Source: Calliopum simillimum (lineage: Eukaryota > Arthropoda > Insecta > Diptera > Lauxaniidae). Taken from it: DNA of 64,000 bases. Made by a program: the position numbers and the translations under genes. The stretch is from NCBI GenBank assembly GCA_951812925.1, contig OX638370.1, forward strand, positions 122,278,897-122,342,896, given 5' to 3'. The notes under the pieces are model-generated. The model worked only from the letters and a program-made list of their open reading frames with translations, was not told where the DNA came from and ran no database searches. Shown piece by piece: positions 61,018 to 64,000 of this stretch (positions within the stretch are counted from its first letter, which is position 1; each line of letters opens with the position of its first letter).

Positions 61018-62050
61018 ATTATAAAAAACTTAATGCTAGAATTAAATTTTTGAAAAATAAGAATACACACCAATTGCGATATTTCTTTATGTTTAATTGT
61101 TTGTTTATCTTCTTGACTGCTTATAAAAAGTCTCTGCTTTAACTGACTGCTTCCTTTTGAGTGACGATCTCTTACCAATAATTTTGAAATGCATTTCATT
61201 GCAAGGCCTACTTCGTTGAAAAATTGAAAACATTGTTACTCAAAATTTCAAATTTTTGAAGTGGAAACTTCTTTAAGCTCTTTAAGCTTAAAGCTTTTGA
61301 TGACACGAAAATAAAAAAGCTTTCAGTAGCTATGGTGATTTCAAACAACAAGGTTGAAGTTGCTGGCTGCTTAATATGTTCTTGTTTTACGTAATTGATG
61401 CACTTAACAAAAGAACAGACATAAACTGTACACAGAAAGTCATTCGTTGATTTTAAGCAATAAATAATAGTAGGTAACTAATGCCTTTTTACTGAGAAAT
61501 GTAACTAAAGTTGTTTTCTGACTTTTATTTTTTCAACCTCTTGTTTTTCTGAAAACTATTTCCACTCGTTTCGTTTTTGAATACTCGTGATATAAAGTAA
61601 TTTCATATTTAAAAAAACCAACTGAAGGATTTAAAAAAAAAAACCAAAAAAACCCGAAAATTGCGGGTTTTTTAGGTGGGTAAAACCCAATAAAACCCGG
61701 GTGGGTTTTTTGGGCTGGGCAAAATATGCCAGCCCTGTTTAGAACCCTTTATAACGTTGTCCAGATCTCTTATCAGAACTCTATTTGGAAGCAATTTTTT
61801 TATAAAAAATTTTTCACCAAAAAAAATAAAAATATAAGGACCTCCAGAATTCTTTCTTGTGAGGCCGAAAATGTTATCTGAACTCCTCTTCCTCTTTGTG
61901 AAAGATTAGATTAGAGTGGTGGCTTAGTAAAACGATGCTAAGCCTTAGTAGCACTGTTAGTGACGTTTTAATACCACATAAGTGATCGGCTGGAAGGTAG
62001 GAGGGGTTGTCATGGTCTGGATTAGATATCCTTTAAAGGAAACTGTAAAG
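61018..62050. other. hAT 5' end and noncoding spacer
   Basis: Up to 61737 this is hAT subterminal sequence, rich in AAAACCC. From 61738 to 62050 it is noncoding; 61900-62050 is probably the 3' UTR of the LINE remnant that follows on the minus strand. Confidence 0.45.
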
Positions 62051-62055
62051 AATAT

Positions 62056-62421
62056 TTATATCCATTTTGTTCTATTAATGTAGTTGAGCAAGGAGCCAAT
62101 CTCAATATCGGCGAGTTCACTCAAATCGTTAAAAAAGGGTTTTCCTAGAGATTTAAGCCTGGCTCTAGCTAGAGCATGGCAGTTGCATAGAAAGTGCTCG
62201 AGAGATTCCTTCTCGTTGCCATCCAAGCTACTTCGACAGAAATAATTAAAGGGGCATGCTTGCCGATGGCCCAGTGCTGCAGCGATTCTTGCAATATCAG
62301 TACGATTTCTGGATAGCAGGTCTGATGTTTTTGATTTGTTAAATGAAGGCCACATTGCTCTGGAAGTCCTGCATGTTTCTAGAGCTTTCCATTTGTGAAA
62401 GAACTCCAAAACTATTCCCAA
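62056..62421 (-). pseudogene. LINE ORF2 C-terminal fragment (R1/I-like)
   Basis: The frame reads ALETCRTSRAMWPSFNKSKT, then RIAAALGHRQACPFNYFCRSSLDGNEKESLEHFLCNC and ALARARLKSLGKPFF. The CRSC...ESLEHxLCxCxALAxxRxxxLG pattern is the post-RNase H zinc domain of R1/LOA/I-type LINEs. It is an isolated 5'-truncated copy of a family different from the full-length LINE at 2476-7831. Confidence 0.78.
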
Positions 62422-63431
62422 CGTACCCAGAACTCATGACAATGGTATTTTGTTTATCTACCGCATGTTGTACTTAATTGCAAATTTACGAAACAGAAAA
62501 AAAAATAAGAACTGTCATGCACAATGCGCTTAAAAGCGAATTTTTTTTTTTTTACTTTTTATCTAAATATAAATCTGAACAAATGCATGTCAAGTCAATG
62601 AAAATCAGTAAACGAAGACGTCATGCTTCGCCTCTATATGACGAATTGTTTTATTTAGTTTTTTTGTTTCGTTTTAGATGGTTTTTTAATTTTTTTTTTT
62701 TTGATATTTTATTTAAATCATTTACAATAGTATTTATACAATATTTACAATATAAAACGATATAAGCATCCATTGACGTATTTGCAATGTTTGCTATCGC
62801 CACTTTTATGGGTATAATGTGAATTTAAAAACCTGACACGTCTTTATGATTTTTTTTTTTTTGTTCAAAGCAATAAAGTTTTATTGATCTTGTTGGCATC
62901 ATACAAAATTAAATATATAATTTTATTGTTATAATAAATTTGTAATGAAGATTATATCCGCAGCTTTATTGTTTTTACACCAGTCAATGCGGTATCAAGA
63001 GTTGAACGGAGATCATTTTTGCACTGAACTCCTTATAGGGGGTGCAAGGGAAACAATATCATCATACTGTAGCTTAGGGCTGTTCAAAAAAAAAAAATTT
63101 TCCGAATTTCCAAGATATACTTTGGCATCACGATCTACATCATGACAGAATATCCCAAAAAATTTTTCAGATTTTTAAATTCATATTTAAAGGTGGCTCA
63201 AAGCAGAAATATATTTTTATTATTTTTTTTTTAGCATTAATTATAAAATGTTGTCAAACAATTTGAAAAATTTGTTTTAGAGTACCTTAAAAACATTCAT
63301 TTTGTTTGCTTTTTAATGAACTTTAAAACCTACGTTGTAATTTTGACAAAAAAAATTTTACACTTCCTAAAAAACGAAAAACTACCCTAAGGAGGCGAAA
63401 TTTTACGGTTTTTCAAAGAAAAAAGTCATCG
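62422..63431. other. AT-rich noncoding stretch
   Basis: No gene or clear element end was found. Long T tracts are present near 62520 and 62690. Confidence 0.4.
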
Positions 63432-64000
63432 TGCCTTAAACGAATTGAACATTTTTTAATTTACAAGATCTCATTCAAAAGAGCTCTTAAAAACCTTCAA
63501 GACCAGACATGTTAAGACTTTTTTGGGCCAGCAGGCTCGATGACATAACGTTTGAAACATAGTAATGCAGCCCTGGGAAGGGCAAAACGCTTTTTACTCA
63601 AGAGGAAGGCATCGTACAAAAAAGTGCCCATGGCATAAAATGCTTAAAATCATCCAAGGAACAAGTGTAAATTGTTTTTTTTTTTTTTTTTTTAAAAGTT
63701 TATTAAAAATGACGTTGAAAAAATTTTTTTTCAAAAATTAAGTAAAAAAAAAAAAAACAATTTACACTTGTTCCTTGGATGATTTTAAGCATTTTATGCC
63801 ATGGGCACTTTTTTGTACGATGCCTTCCTCTTGAGTAAAAAGCGTTTTGCCCTTCCCAGGGCTGCATTACTATGTTTCAAACGTTATGTCATCGAGCCTG
63901 CTGGCCCAAAAAAGTCTTAACATGTCTGGTCTTGAAGGTTTTTAAGAGCTCTTTTGAATGAGATCTTGTAAATTAAAAAATGTTCAATTCGTTTAAGGCA
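63432..64000. repeat. Large near-perfect palindrome reaching the window edge
   Basis: Left arm 63432-63674 and right arm 63758-64000 are each 243 bases and appear to match fully in inverse, with no indel. Between them lie a T tract (from 63675), 45-50 unique bases and an A tract (to 63757), which extend the pairing. The right arm may continue past 64000. No coding frame is recognised in the arms. It is either a young foldback element or an assembly or read palindrome artefact. Confidence 0.85.

Larger units (their letters stand above)
57990..61737 (-). mobile_element. Decayed hAT element with nested insertions
   Basis: The right end on the minus strand begins CAGGGCTGGCATATTTTGCC at 61737, a typical hAT terminus, followed by AAAACCC-rich subterminal repeats (about 61640-61715). 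Matching GGGTTTTATTGGG words lie at 57995-58030, but the left terminal CAGGG is not found and probably was lost. The transposase gene lies between, and a MITE (60525-61015), a mariner end and a SINE (59047-about 59690) are nested inside. An 8-bp target duplication cannot be tested because the left end is missing. Confidence 0.65.

Overview
The window reads as nuclear DNA of a higher fly. It is AT-rich, its genes have many short exons with GT/AG introns, and it is crowded with transposons. The host proteins read most like those of brachyceran Diptera. A tephritid or similar acalyptrate is my guess from the repeat load and intron size; the sequence does not prove it.

Three host genes, all on the minus strand, form the framework. 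(1) A TTLL12-type tubulin-tyrosine-ligase-like protein (11961-14878, two exons, 634 aa). (2) Cullin-4 (24777-38981, twelve coding exons, 829 aa), the scaffold of CRL4 ubiquitin ligases. (3) The ArfGAP ASAP (45724-55533, fourteen exons found, 1114 aa, 5' end missing), with BAR, PH, ArfGAP, ankyrin, proline-rich and SH3 parts in order. All splice phases of the models close without a frameshift. The three are separate housekeeping or regulatory genes, not one pathway.

The rest is layered mobile DNA. Positions 1-9400 hold a reverse-transcriptase fragment, a broken Fanzor-like gene (TnpB-related, RNA-guided-nuclease family) split by an 883-bp TA-flanked element, a complete and apparently young I-like LINE with both ORFs open and a 12-bp target duplication, a small possible two-exon gene, and two older transposon scraps. 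Positions 10.4-24.7 kb hold several foldback/MITE families, one with a datable nested insertion at 16309-18378. The first intron of Cul4 (8.1 kb) is almost filled by a mosaic of AAAATCTTGAAA-type short repeats and a GC-rich module, including a 1024-bp tandem repeat, possibly inside a Helitron. Positions 38.9-45.7 kb hold an internally deleted mariner inside a minisatellite, SINEs and a zinc-finger scrap. ASAP introns carry MITEs, a PIF1-helicase (Helitron) fragment and an inverted pair of LTR/primer-binding-site-like sequences. Positions 56-64 kb hold a decayed hAT element with nested mariner, SINE and MITE insertions, LINE scraps and a near-perfect palindrome that runs to the window edge.

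The most unusual items are the Fanzor-like relic, the Cul4 intron array, the repeat families that build terminal inverted repeats out of a GCGTTATTTCC motif, and the 243-bp-arm palindrome. All reading is by eye; no alignment or database search was run.
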